Positions 15,866 to 24,522 are shown, counted from the stretch's first letter. The stretch is DNA of 64,000 nt from Bradyrhizobium sp. SRS-191 (GCF_024586915.1 NZ_JANBVS010000006.1:248001-312000), one strand, 5' to 3'. The notes: generated from the letters alone by a model not told the origin. Made by a program: numbers and translations.

Positions 15866-18169
15866 ATGTTTCGTATCGGCAATCGAAGCCAGTCCGCTGC
15901 GGTTGTCCGTCAGGCCTCATTGCTCGCGACCGCAGTGCTGCTCGCGTCGTGCAACATGGCCACTCTCAACTCCCAGGCCAGTGCGCCGGCGGATGTCGAC
16001 GTCATCGACAAGGTGCGCTCGATCGATATCCTGCCGCGTGACAATACACCGGTCGCTTCGATCCAGGGACGGCCCGAGGTCGAGCGAGCGACAGCACGGA
16101 CCTATCAAGGGACGATGGTCCAGGAAGTTGCCGAGGCCAGGCCGCTCCCGGCCGCGGATGGCAAAGGCTACGATCTCAACTTCGAGAACACGCCGATTGC
16201 GCTGGTCGCGAAGGTCGTCATCGGCGATATCCTCGGCGCCGGCTACTCCATCGATCCGCGGGTGCAAGGCAGCGTCAGCCTGGTCTCGGCCCGCCCGGTG
16301 CCGAAATCGGATATTCTCTTCGTGCTCGAGAGCGCGCTTCGTCTGTCCGGCGTCGTGCTGCTGCGCGAAGGCGGCGGCTACAAGCTGACGCCGCTCGGCG
16401 ACGCCATCGGCGGCGGGCGGGTCGATGCCGAGGCCAGTCACGCGGAGCCCGGCTATGGCGTCTCCGTGGTGCCGCTGCAATATGTCGGCGCGCAGACCAT
16501 CCTGAAACTGATGGACAGCTTTGCGACGCGCGCCGGCAGCGTGCGCGCCGATCCGACCCGCAACCTGCTGCTGATCCAAGGCACCGGCGCCGAGCGCCGC
16601 TCCGCGATCGAAACCGCGTTGAGCTTCGATGTCGACTGGATGCGCGGCCAGTCCGTCGGCATCTTCCCGGTCAGCAACTCCGCGCCGGAGCCGGTCATCG
16701 CCGAGCTCGAAAAGATCATGGACAGCGGCGAGAACGGCATGAGCCAGAACCTCGTCAAGCTTCAGGTGGTCAACCGGCTCAACGCCATCATGGTGGTGAC
16801 GCGCAAGCCGGCGCTGCTGCAGGTCGCGGCGACCTGGATCCGCCGGCTCGATCAGGCCGACTCCGGCCGCACCAGCGTTCACGTCTACCGGATCCGCTAT
16901 GGCGATGCCCGCCAGTTGGCGAAGGTGCTGACCGACATGTTCGGCGGCGCAAGCTCCTCCTCCGCGGACAACACCGACGGCCAGGCCGCGCCTGGATCGG
17001 ACGGCACGACGACGTCGGTGGCCGACCGGCTCTCCTTCAACACCAATGCGGCGGGATCGTCGGGATCCGGGGCCAATCCGGCAGGCCGCACGCAGGGCGG
17101 GGCGGGTCTGTCCGGCATGCAGGGCTCCGGCACGTCATCGTCCAGCGGCACGTCCGCCTCGACGGGACTTGAGCCGCGCGCCGGTGGCGGCGGAGGCCAG
17201 GCCTTGATGCCGAATGTGCGCATCACGCCGGACACCGTGAACAACTCGCTGCTCATCTATGCCGACCGCGAGAACTACCGCATCATCTCCAGCACGCTGC
17301 AGCAGCTCGACCAACCGGTGCTGCAGGTCGGCATCGACGCGACGATCGCCGAGGTCACGCTGACCAACGAGCTCTCCTACGGCGTGCAGTCCTATCTCTC
17401 GAGCAAGTTTCTCGGCCTCGGCGCAGACAAGGGATCGATCAGCAGCACCCAGGCCACATCGGTGGCGACAGCAGCGACCTCGGCAGCAACCACGGCCCTG
17501 ATCAACCGCGCGCTTCCCGGATTCAATTTCCTGATCGGAAGCGAGGCCTCGCCCAACATGATCCTCGATGCGCTCCACACCGTGACCAGCGTGAAAGTGC
17601 TGTCCAATCCCTCGCTGGTCGTGATCAACAACCAGACAGCCACCCTGCAGGTCGGCGACGTCGTTCCGGTGTCGACCGGCAGCGCCACCGTGCTGTCGTC
17701 GAGCAACACCGTCGTCAACACCATCGATTATCGCAACACCGGCATCATCCTGCGCGTCGTGCCGCGCATCGCTGCCAACGGCAATGTGCGGCTCGAGGTC
17801 GAGCAGGAGATCAGCAACGTCGCAGCGCAGACCGCGGCAAGCCTGACCCCGACGGTGTCGCAGCGCAAGGTCAAGAGCGCGATCTCGGTGGCAAACGGCC
17901 AGACGGTGCTGCTGGCCGGCCTGATCAGCGAGCAGCAGAACGGCAGCCGCAACGGCATTCCCGGCTTCGACGAGATCCCCGTGCTTGGCGATGCGTTCTC
18001 GCACCAGGGCAAGAAGGGCACGCGCACCGAGCTGATCATCTTCATCCGGCCGCAGATCATTCGCGACGGCAGCGATGCGCATCAGGTGGCCGAAGAACTC
18101 CGCTCCAAGCTCCGCGGATCGGTCGGAGCCAGCATCACGGATGACCTGCGTGTCCGCACCGCCCGCTGA
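15866..18169 (+). CDS. gspD: T2SS outer-membrane secretin GspD with lipobox (locus 1)
   Basis: 767 residues. The N-terminus is a lipoprotein signal: hydrophobic stretch then 'VLLASCNMA' with Cys29. N0 domain ('NFENTPIALVAKVVIGDILG'), N1-N3 domains, a Ser/Gly-rich loop around residues 370-440, and the secretin beta-barrel with 'NTIDYRNTGIILRVVPRI' and 'GQTVLLAGLISEQQ', ending 'ELIIFIRPQII'. It forms the exit pore. A lipidated secretin resembles HxcQ of Pseudomonas, which needs no pilotin. Divergent from gspE; a Sel1 gene follows. Confidence 0.92.
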   Translation: MFRIGNRSQSAAVVRQASLLATAVLLASCNMATLNSQASAPADVDVIDKVRSIDILPRDNTPVASIQGRPEVERATARTYQGTMVQEVAEARPLPAADGKGYDLNFENTPIALVAKVVIGDILGAGYSIDPRVQGSVSLVSARPVPKSDILFVLESALRLSGVVLLREGGGYKLTPLGDAIGGGRVDAEASHAEPGYGVSVVPLQYVGAQTILKLMDSFATRAGSVRADPTRNLLLIQGTGAERRSAIETALSFDVDWMRGQSVGIFPVSNSAPEPVIAELEKIMDSGENGMSQNLVKLQVVNRLNAIMVVTRKPALLQVAATWIRRLDQADSGRTSVHVYRIRYGDARQLAKVLTDMFGGASSSSADNTDGQAAPGSDGTTTSVADRLSFNTNAAGSSGSGANPAGRTQGGAGLSGMQGSGTSSSSGTSASTGLEPRAGGGGGQALMPNVRITPDTVNNSLLIYADRENYRIISSTLQQLDQPVLQVGIDATIAEVTLTNELSYGVQSYLSSKFLGLGADKGSISSTQATSVATAATSAATTALINRALPGFNFLIGSEASPNMILDALHTVTSVKVLSNPSLVVINNQTATLQVGDVVPVSTGSATVLSSSNTVVNTIDYRNTGIILRVVPRIAANGNVRLEVEQEISNVAAQTAASLTPTVSQRKVKSAISVANGQTVLLAGLISEQQNGSRNGIPGFDEIPVLGDAFSHQGKKGTRTELIIFIRPQIIRDGSDAHQVAEELRSKLRGSVGASITDDLRVRTAR

Positions 18170-18194
18170 TATCAAACGCGTCGTCCGAGCGCGG

Positions 18195-18686
18195 ATGCGC
18201 CGCCTGGCAACGGCGCTCGCGACAGTGAGCCTGCTGCTCGGAGCCGCACCACCAGGCCATGCCGATTCGGTGGCGGCAGCACGCAGCGCCTATGCGCGCG
18301 GCGATTTCGTTCGCGCCGTTCGCATGCTGACGCCGCCGGCGTTGCGTGGCGATGCGCGTGCGCAAGCCATGCTCGGCTTCATGTATGAAAACGGCTTCGG
18401 CACGCCGCAAGCCTATGTCGTCGCCAGCGATCTCTATTGCCAGGCCGCTGCGGCAGGCAACCCGTTCGGCCAGGCCATGCTCGGGCTGATGTACGACAAG
18501 GGTCACGGCGTTCCGCAGGACGTGGTGCTCGCCTACAAATGGCTGAACCTCGCCGCCGGACATGCCCGGCCTGCGCAGCGCAGCTACTATCTGCGCCTGC
18601 GCAACGCCGTTGCCTCGAAGATGTCATCCGATCAGATCGCGCAGGGACAGGCGCTGGCGCTTGACTGGATGCCGGGTCAGCTCTGA
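18195..18686 (+). CDS. Exported Sel1-repeat protein linked to gspD (locus 1)
   Basis: About 163 residues from ATG at 18195, giving a good signal peptide (MRRLATALATVSLLLGAAPP then GHA-DS). An earlier ATG at 18141 would overlap gspD. Two Sel1-like helical repeats are visible: 'AMLGFMYENGFGTPQAYVVA' and 'AMLGLMYDKGHGVPQDVVLA', ending 'YKWLNLAAG'. Sel1 repeats bind proteins. The same gene follows gspD in the second locus, so it probably helps the secretin or its assembly in the periplasm. Confidence 0.78.
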   Translation: MRRLATALATVSLLLGAAPPGHADSVAAARSAYARGDFVRAVRMLTPPALRGDARAQAMLGFMYENGFGTPQAYVVASDLYCQAAAAGNPFGQAMLGLMYDKGHGVPQDVVLAYKWLNLAAGHARPAQRSYYLRLRNAVASKMSSDQIAQGQALALDWMPGQL

Positions 18687-18822
18687 GCGAAACGGTCGCG
18701 GCAGACCGCTTTGCCCACGCTCTCCTGAACGTTGACCGAGCGCGACTGACGGCGAGACGAGCACGCCGCTGCGATCGGCTGCTTGCCGGATCTCGCAACG
18801 ATTAGTTAGGCCGCACAAGCCG

Positions 18823-18851
18823 CTTTCATAAATCCGCAGCATGACCGACAT
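18823..18851 (+). promoter_or_regulatory. Weak PHO-box-like element before the phosphoesterase gene
   Basis: CTTTCAT (18823-18829) and CCGACAT (18845-18851) match the PhoB unit CTGTCAT at 6 and 5 of 7 positions and are 22 bp apart, but the middle unit (18834-18840) matches poorly. It lies ~90 bases before the phosphoesterase start. Suggestive only. Confidence 0.25.
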
Positions 18852-18938
18852 GGCGTTGCAATTTGTTGCTGCGATGTTTTGTCGCAGGCGTTGCCTCGGC
18901 TCGAGCGCACGCCAGCCCTCCCTCCGTTCGGAGCCGTC

Positions 18939-20813
18939 ATGACCAGAACAGTCACCCGGTCCAAGGCGCTTGCCCTTGCGACCACCGCCGTCTTTACAGC
19001 GACCAGCATCGCGCCCGCCCTTGCCCAACCGGCGACCAGTACGCCGATCGAGCACGTCATCATCATCGTCGGAGAGAACCACACCTTCGACAACCTGTTC
19101 GGGACCTACAAGCCGAAGGCCGGCCAGAGCATCGACAACCTGCTCAGCAAGGGCATCGTCAACGAGGACGGCACGCCGGGCCCGCATTTCAAGAAGGCCG
19201 AGCAGCGCATCGGACGCGACGAAGTGCGCTACACCGCGGAGACCGCTTCCACCGGAGCCTACGCCACGCTGCCCCAGCCCTACACCACCTACGGCATCGG
19301 GCTGCCGCAGAACGTGCTCGACACCCGCTTCCCGACAAATCTGCCCAACGGGCCGTACCAGATCTCGAAATATGTAACCTACGCCGCCTACACCGGCGAC
19401 CCCGTGCATCGCTTCTTCCAGATGTGGCAGGACATCGACGGCGGCAAGCACGACAAGTTCGTGTGGGTCGAGCAGAGCATCGGCACCGGCTCCAACGGCA
19501 AGCCCTATCCGGCCGGCGGGTTCAATCCGATGGAAGGCGCCATCTCGATGGGATTCTACAACATGAATCCCTTCACCGACGCCTCCGGCAAGGCGCAGCC
19601 GGGCGATGCGCCGTTCTTCAAGCAGCTCGCCGACGACTACGCCATCAGCGACAACTATCACCAGGCGATCATGGGCGGCACGGGCGCCAACTTCCAGTCC
19701 CTCGTCACCGGTCATGCGGCGTTCTTCACCAATCCCGAGACGCTGAACGGCGCCCCCGCGGTGCCCTATGCCAACCAGATCGAGAATCCCGACCCCGTCT
19801 CCGGCACCAACAACTACTACAAGCAGGACGGCTATAGCGGCGGCTCTTACGTCAACTGCTCCGATCCGAGCGCGCCCGGCGTCGCCGCGGTCAACGAGCA
19901 ACTGTTCAAGAACGGCGTCTTCCGCAACAATTGCGCGCCGAACCACTATTATCTCGTCAACAATTACAACATGTTCTGGAATCAGACCAGCGCGAAGCCG
20001 AATGCGCTCGGCTCCGACAAGTTCGTGCTGCCGCCGCAGAGCGCGCCCACCATTGCCGACCTGATGACGGCCAAGGGCGTGTCGTGGAAATATTACAGCG
20101 CCGACCGCGGCGACGACGCCACCACCTTCGCGACCAGCGTGGACGGCGTGCCGCTGCTGTTCCACTCCTATTGCGGCATCTGCGATCCGCTCACCGGCTT
20201 CATCAAGGTGATGTCCAACCCGGCGGAAGAGGCCAAGCTGCAGAACTACGGCGCGTTCGTGAAGGACGTGCAGAACAATACGCTGCCCGCCGTATCGTTC
20301 GTCCGTCCGTTCGAGGCGCTGGCCGGCCATCCCGCCGACTCGACCACGGATCTGTATGAGAAGTTCCTCGAGGCGCTGATCAACCGCGTCAAGGCCAACC
20401 CGCAACTCTGGGCCAAGACCGCGATCTTCATCACCACCGACGAGGGCGGCGGCTACTACGACTCCGGCTATATTCAGCCCGTGGACTTCCTCGGCGACGG
20501 CACGCGCATTCCCTTCATCCTGGTCTCGCCGCTGGCCAAGAAGGGGCATGTCGACCACACCTATTACGACCACGTCTCGCTGCTGAAGTTCATCGAGCGC
20601 AACTGGCGGCTGCCGGCGATCTCGGCGGTCAGCCGCGACCGGCTGCCGAATCCGATCCACGATCGGGACGACAACCGATACGTACCAAAGAACCGTCCGG
20701 CAATCGGTGATCTGATGAACCTGTTCGTGTTCGCCGATGAGGACGGCGATCATGATCACGGCGGATGGCACCACCACGACCACGATGATGACGGATACGA
20801 TCGCGATCGCTGA
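18939..20813 (+). CDS. Exported phosphoesterase, phospholipase C / acid phosphatase family
   Basis: About 624 residues from ATG at 18939. Signal peptide ends ...SIAPALAQP. The phosphoesterase-family (PF04185) core is clear: 'IEHVIIIVGENHTFDNLFGTY' at the N-terminus of the mature protein, 'GGTGANFQSLVTGHAAFF', 'IFITTDEGGGYYDSGYIQP' and 'VDHTYYDHVSLLKFIERNW'. These enzymes hydrolyse phospholipids or phosphomonoesters outside the cytoplasm. The tail is a His/Asp-rich stretch (DGDHDHGG, HHHDHDDD) that could bind metal. Its place between two T2SS loci makes it a likely secreted substrate; that is inference. Confidence 0.82.
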   Translation: MTRTVTRSKALALATTAVFTATSIAPALAQPATSTPIEHVIIIVGENHTFDNLFGTYKPKAGQSIDNLLSKGIVNEDGTPGPHFKKAEQRIGRDEVRYTAETASTGAYATLPQPYTTYGIGLPQNVLDTRFPTNLPNGPYQISKYVTYAAYTGDPVHRFFQMWQDIDGGKHDKFVWVEQSIGTGSNGKPYPAGGFNPMEGAISMGFYNMNPFTDASGKAQPGDAPFFKQLADDYAISDNYHQAIMGGTGANFQSLVTGHAAFFTNPETLNGAPAVPYANQIENPDPVSGTNNYYKQDGYSGGSYVNCSDPSAPGVAAVNEQLFKNGVFRNNCAPNHYYLVNNYNMFWNQTSAKPNALGSDKFVLPPQSAPTIADLMTAKGVSWKYYSADRGDDATTFATSVDGVPLLFHSYCGICDPLTGFIKVMSNPAEEAKLQNYGAFVKDVQNNTLPAVSFVRPFEALAGHPADSTTDLYEKFLEALINRVKANPQLWAKTAIFITTDEGGGYYDSGYIQPVDFLGDGTRIPFILVSPLAKKGHVDHTYYDHVSLLKFIERNWRLPAISAVSRDRLPNPIHDRDDNRYVPKNRPAIGDLMNLFVFADEDGDHDHGGWHHHDHDDDGYDRDR

Positions 20814-20844
20814 CGAACAGGCGAGAGCACGCCCATCGATGCCG

Positions 20845-20873
20845 AAGCCCGCCGCATAACGCGGCGGGCTTTC
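20845..20873 (+). terminator. Terminator hairpin after the phosphoesterase gene
   Basis: An 11-bp perfect stem (AAGCCCGCCGC / GCGGCGGGCTT) with an ATAAC loop, followed by a short T-run, 31 bases after the stop codon. Confidence 0.65.
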
Positions 20874-20919
20874 CGCGTCCCCTTCGAGCAGGAGCGCGCC
20901 GATCGGCACCATCGCAGAT

Positions 20920-20948
20920 CCGTCAGCTGATTGTCAGCCCATCGTCAC
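20920..20948 (+). promoter_or_regulatory. PHO box (three 7-bp units) before the calcineurin-like phosphoesterase gene
   Basis: Three units, CCGTCAG, TTGTCAG and TCGTCAC, are each separated by 4 bases, giving GTCA cores at 20922, 20933 and 20944 with exact 11-bp spacing. This is the PhoB pattern (CTGTCAT-N4-CTGTCAY). It sits ~87 bases before the ATG at 21035, so the gene is probably induced on phosphate limitation. Confidence 0.6.
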
Positions 20949-21034
20949 GTCCCCGTTATCGACGCTCCGCATCGTCGCATGACCGCTTGCGTTCAAGCGG
21001 ACGATGCAACCGAGGTCTTGGGGGATCTTGCCGA

Positions 21035-22153
21035 ATGTCATTCCGATCATCATTCAACTCTGCCTGTCGCGAGCTGCTCACATTGTCGGTGACAGTCTCG
21101 CTGCTCTCATTCGCCGCCGTGGCATCAGGCCTTGCGCATGACCACGACCGCGACGATGGTGACGACAGCTACACCATCGGCCTGTGGGGCGACCTGCCGT
21201 ACTCCACGCTGCAGGCCACCGTCGGGGTCCCGAACTTGATCGCCGACATGAATGCGCACCGGCTGAAGTTCACCGTCCATGACGGCGACCTGAAGCAGGG
21301 CTCGAACTCTGCCTGCGATGCCGGCCTCTACGCTCAAGCGCTCGCCTATTTCAACAGCCTCGAGGCGCCGGCGATGTTCACGCCGGGCGACAATGACTGG
21401 GTCGACTGCGACCGCCCCTCGAACGGCGGCTACAATTCGCGTGATCGGCTCGACTACGAGCGCAAATTGTTCTTCTCGACGCCGTTCTCGCTCGGCCAGC
21501 GCAAGCTGCGCCAGGAGGTGCAGACCGATGCCCTGTGTCTCGGCGCCAATGGCACCAAGGTCGGCTGTGTCGAGAACCGTCGCTGGACCGTCGGTCGCGT
21601 CACCTATGCGACGCTGAACGTCCAGGGCTCATGCAACAATCTGTGCGATACCAATCCCGATCCCGACGAATACACCGCGCGCAACGCCGCCGTCATTCTC
21701 TGGATGCAGCAGACCTTCGCAGAGGCCAAGAAGCACCGCTCGGCCGCGGTGATGTTCATCAGCCAGGGCAATCCGGGCTGGGACCTCGCAGATCCCACGC
21801 GGGCCCCGCTCCGCGATCCCAAGACGCTCGCCGAAACCGATGGACAGCCGGACGGCTTCGCCAGCTTCCTGTCGGCCCTGCGGACCGAAGTCGAGGCATT
21901 CCGCAAGCCGGTCGCCTACGTCCACGGCGACTCCCACTACTTCCGGATCGACCAGCCCTTCCTGAACAGCGCCGGCCAGCGGCTGGAGAACTTCGTGCGA
22001 GTCGAGACGTTCGGTGACAACCAGGGCAATGGCAACAACGACGTGCGCTGGCTGAAGGTGACGGTCGACCCGCGCAGCCGTGACGTGTTCTCCTATCAGC
22101 CCGTCACCGTGCCCGCGAACCGCACCGCCGTCCCGGCGCCGGCCGCCAACTGA
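21035..22153 (+). CDS. Exported calcineurin-like metallophosphoesterase
   Basis: About 372 residues from ATG at 21035, with a G-rich Shine-Dalgarno (GGGGGAT); an in-frame ATG at 20987 lacks one. Signal peptide ends ...AAVASGLAHD. The mature N-terminus is His/Asp rich (HDHDRDDGDD). Metallophosphoesterase motifs follow the family order: 'IGLWGDLPYS' (D-x-x near the start), 'FTVHDGDLKQG' (GDxxx), 'FTPGDNDWVDC' (GDN-x-D/E) and 'YVHGDSHYFRID' (GHxH-like, Gly-Asp-Ser-His here). The PHO box upstream fits a role in phosphate scavenging. Confidence 0.75.
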   Translation: MSFRSSFNSACRELLTLSVTVSLLSFAAVASGLAHDHDRDDGDDSYTIGLWGDLPYSTLQATVGVPNLIADMNAHRLKFTVHDGDLKQGSNSACDAGLYAQALAYFNSLEAPAMFTPGDNDWVDCDRPSNGGYNSRDRLDYERKLFFSTPFSLGQRKLRQEVQTDALCLGANGTKVGCVENRRWTVGRVTYATLNVQGSCNNLCDTNPDPDEYTARNAAVILWMQQTFAEAKKHRSAAVMFISQGNPGWDLADPTRAPLRDPKTLAETDGQPDGFASFLSALRTEVEAFRKPVAYVHGDSHYFRIDQPFLNSAGQRLENFVRVETFGDNQGNGNNDVRWLKVTVDPRSRDVFSYQPVTVPANRTAVPAPAAN

Positions 22154-22167
22154 TCTCACCGCAGATC

Positions 22168-22197
22168 GGATCGTCCAGCCTGCGTGCTGGACGATCC
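22168..22197 (+). terminator. Hairpin after the metallophosphoesterase gene
   Basis: A perfect 12-bp stem (GGATCGTCCAGC / GCTGGACGATCC) with a 6-base loop, 14 bases after the stop. No T-run. It also lies in the convergent gap with the cytochrome b gene. Confidence 0.5.
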
Positions 22198-22284
22198 CAA
22201 GCGATCAAAGGACCGGGCGGCGCTGGTCGCGAGTTGTCCAGAGCGGCCCGGCTTGCCGGGAACTGCTTCGGGAGCCCCTCGGCG

Positions 22285-22815
22285 TCACCCCACCTTGCTC
22301 ATGACACCGACCAGTGCGGGATCGGCCGGCGTCTCCGAGGGCACCAGCGTGGCAGCGGCCGCGTGCTGCGTACGCAATGGCTGCGGCGCCGCAGCGACGC
22401 TCCAGCGGCCAGCGACGATATGGGCCGAGATGATGACGGGGACGCCGAGGCCAAAGGCGATATGGACGGTGCTGATCCAGGGTCGCAGCGCTTCCGATCC
22501 CACATAATAGAGTCCGAACGCGGTCGCGATCAGCAGAGCATAGAGCGCGAGGCTGAGAACGCCCGTCGCCCGGTTCTTGCGGGCACGCCACGCGCGCTGG
22601 ACATGCATGGGGCCGAGGGCACCGAGCAGCAGAAGCGTCACCATCGCGGCTCCACCATGCATGCTCAGCAGGAATGCGGCGGCCTGTTGCCAGATCTCGC
22701 TGTCCATCTCCGAGCGGGTCTTCATCTGATCGGCATAGATCCACAATGCTCCGCTGACGAAGAGGAGCCCGAAAATCGCATAGAGGGCGAAGCGAAACGC
22801 ACCTTTAAGCCGCAT
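22285..22815 (-). CDS. Four-helix membrane cytochrome b-like protein (DUF4405/b561 type)
   Basis: 176 residues from ATG ending at 22815, preceded by AAGGAGAT. Four membrane segments. Four histidines in helices (LLSMHGGAA, GPMHVQRAW, STVHIAFG, SAHIVAGR) could bind two b-type hemes. It is the last gene of a cassette with an FMN-binding protein and ApbE, and its start overlaps apbE by 11 bases. It would carry electrons between the quinone pool and the exported flavoprotein; direction is inference. Confidence 0.65.
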   Translation of the reverse strand: MRLKGAFRFALYAIFGLLFVSGALWIYADQMKTRSEMDSEIWQQAAAFLLSMHGGAAMVTLLLLGALGPMHVQRAWRARKNRATGVLSLALYALLIATAFGLYYVGSEALRPWISTVHIAFGLGVPVIISAHIVAGRWSVAAAPQPLRTQHAAAATLVPSETPADPALVGVMSKVG

Positions 22816-23683
22816 GCTGCAGATCTCCTTGCCAGTCCGGTGTCGTGAGGATGTCGCCGTCCGCCGCAACGAGCATGGCGCTTGCCTGAAACTGCGTGAG
22901 CAGCCCGGCAGCCCGCTGACCCGTAATCATGACGATCTTTGTCAGCGCATCGGCGACGATGCAGGTTGGAGCGCAGACCGTTGCGCCATGGATGCCACGG
23001 GCCGGCTGCCGCGTTGCCGGATTGACCACGGCGCTCTCCGTCGTGTCCGCCGACCTGAATGGATCGAAGCGGCGCGCCGATGACGCCATGGCCGTGTCGC
23101 GCAGGGCCAGCTGACACAGGATCCGCTCGGGCGCCGTCGGATCGCGGATATCGACGATTTGCGCGCGAGGCCCGAAAGCGGCGAGGTCGCCGCCTGCATT
23201 CACCACGGCCGAGCGGACGCCACGTCTCTGCAGCGCCTCGACTGCGCAGTCGACGGCGAACCCCTTAGCGATGCCGCCGAGATCGATCTTGACACCGGCG
23301 TGATTGAAACGGACGTGATGGTCGGCCAGCAGCTCGACCGCGGAGCCAGCTCTCGGAGACAAGCCGGCGGAGGGCTGCGCCGATCCGGCCACGGCGACGT
23401 CGAAGGCTCCCTCCGAAAGACGCGCGATGTCCACGGCCGTCTTCAGCACGAAATAGGTCCAGGGATGCACCAAGACCGGGCGCGTGAATGCATCGCGGTT
23501 CAGGCGCGAGACGTCACTGTCCGGATCATGGAAGCTCATCAGCCGATGCACATCGGCGACGGCGGCAAACCCGGCCTCGATCACCTCATCGGCGTCGTGC
23601 CCGGGCGCATCGTCGAGGTCGATCTCGACGAATGTTCCCAGCAGAGGCCTGGCTCGCCGCAGATTAGCGGAAGTGGCTGGCAT
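22805..23683 (-). CDS. apbE: FAD:protein FMN transferase
   Basis: 292 residues. ApbE motifs are present: 'RPLLGTFVEIDL' near the start, 'DVHRLMSFHDPDSDVSRLNR', 'VKIDLGGIAKGFAVDCAVEAL', 'AVVNAGGDLAAFG' and the metal-binding end 'VCAPTCIVADALTKIVMI'. The enzyme attaches FMN from FAD to a Ser/Thr in exported flavoproteins. Its target is almost certainly the FMN-binding protein encoded directly upstream, whose 3' end overlaps this gene by 20 bases. No clear signal peptide is visible. Confidence 0.88.
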   Translation of the reverse strand: MPATSANLRRARPLLGTFVEIDLDDAPGHDADEVIEAGFAAVADVHRLMSFHDPDSDVSRLNRDAFTRPVLVHPWTYFVLKTAVDIARLSEGAFDVAVAGSAQPSAGLSPRAGSAVELLADHHVRFNHAGVKIDLGGIAKGFAVDCAVEALQRRGVRSAVVNAGGDLAAFGPRAQIVDIRDPTAPERILCQLALRDTAMASSARRFDPFRSADTTESAVVNPATRQPARGIHGATVCAPTCIVADALTKIVMITGQRAAGLLTQFQASAMLVAADGDILTTPDWQGDLQHAA

Positions 23684-24122
23684 GATAGGTCAGCACCTTC
23701 TTCACGCCCTCGGTCAGGTGGGTCGATGACAGCGTCGCGCCCGATATGTTTCGAATATCGGAATTGATGCGAACCTCGTTCTGGCTGCCTTTCCCGACGA
23801 ATTGCCCAAGCCAGTTGGCATCGTGCACCTCGCCGCCATACGACTCGCGGTAGTTCAGGATCTCGACCTTGCGCACGCGCCCGTCCGGTCCGATCGCAAC
23901 CGTGTAGTCGATCAGAAGGTGCTTGCCGACAACATGGTCGTAATAGAAGTAGCCGCCATTGCTGGCCTTCCAGACGCGACCGGCTTGAACCTCGGTGAAG
24001 CTCGCTCCGGGAAACGCAGCCTTTTGCGCCTCTTCGACGCTCATATACTGCATCGCATATCCCGGCGAAGCGACCGACATGATGGCTGCAGCGGGTGCCG
24101 TCCATTTCAGCCAGCCGCTCAT
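23664..24122 (-). CDS. Exported FMN-binding protein with a flavinylation motif
   Basis: 152 residues from ATG ending at 24122 with GAGGTG upstream. Signal peptide (WTAPAAAIMSVASPGYA). An FMN-binding domain of the NqrC/RnfG type ends in 'IRNISGATLSSTHLTEGVKK'; the SGAT motif places the acceptor Thr at about residue 130. Covalent FMN would be added by the ApbE next door, giving a one-electron carrier in the periplasm. First gene of a three-gene operon with apbE and a cytochrome b. Confidence 0.82.
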   Translation of the reverse strand: MSGWLKWTAPAAAIMSVASPGYAMQYMSVEEAQKAAFPGASFTEVQAGRVWKASNGGYFYYDHVVGKHLLIDYTVAIGPDGRVRKVEILNYRESYGGEVHDANWLGQFVGKGSQNEVRINSDIRNISGATLSSTHLTEGVKKVLTYHASHFR

Positions 24123-24522
24123 CGCGCCCACCTCAAATCCGTTGTCATGTCACATCCTCCCTTGCGACCGGAGCCGGCGTGGTTCGATGGCGAGGAAGAA
24201 CTCTCGCTTCGACCGACGGCAGCGGGCGACGGACTGTCTCTGCTGCCGATACGCACGGCGCGGCCGTTTGCAAACCGTTCCGATTGTCAGTGCCAGCTAG
24301 TAAGTGGTCCGATTGCGGCGAATTGCCGCGTCGAAATTGGCGATTTGCCGGAGCGGCTGGGGAATAACGATGTTGCCGACCGTGCTTTTACCGCCCAAGC
24401 GCCGCGCTGTACGGCAAGCGACCGTCCGAGCCAAAACGGAGGCCTGCGTACCAGCTCATCAGCCTCGTCGGCGCCGCCCGTGCGGCGCCGACGTCTTGCG
24501 CTGAGGATCAGCGCGGCAGCGC
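24123..24522. other. Intergenic region: promoter side of the FMN cassette
   Basis: About 400 bases between the multicopper oxidase stop and the FMN-binding protein start. I see no convincing gene. It holds the strong hairpin at 24466-24493 and must hold the promoter of the FMN/apbE operon, which I cannot place. Confidence 0.5.
24466..24493 (-). terminator. Strong hairpin after the multicopper oxidase gene
   Basis: A perfect 12-bp GC-rich stem (CGTCGGCGCCGC / GCGGCGCCGACG) closed by a CCGT tetraloop, 30 bases after the stop codon of the minus-strand oxidase gene. No T-tract follows. Confidence 0.55.

Noticed and set aside
18624..20912. A 762-codon open frame antisense to the phosphoesterase
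   Set aside because: Val/Gly/Arg-rich and without motifs; it also covers the terminator at 20845-20873.
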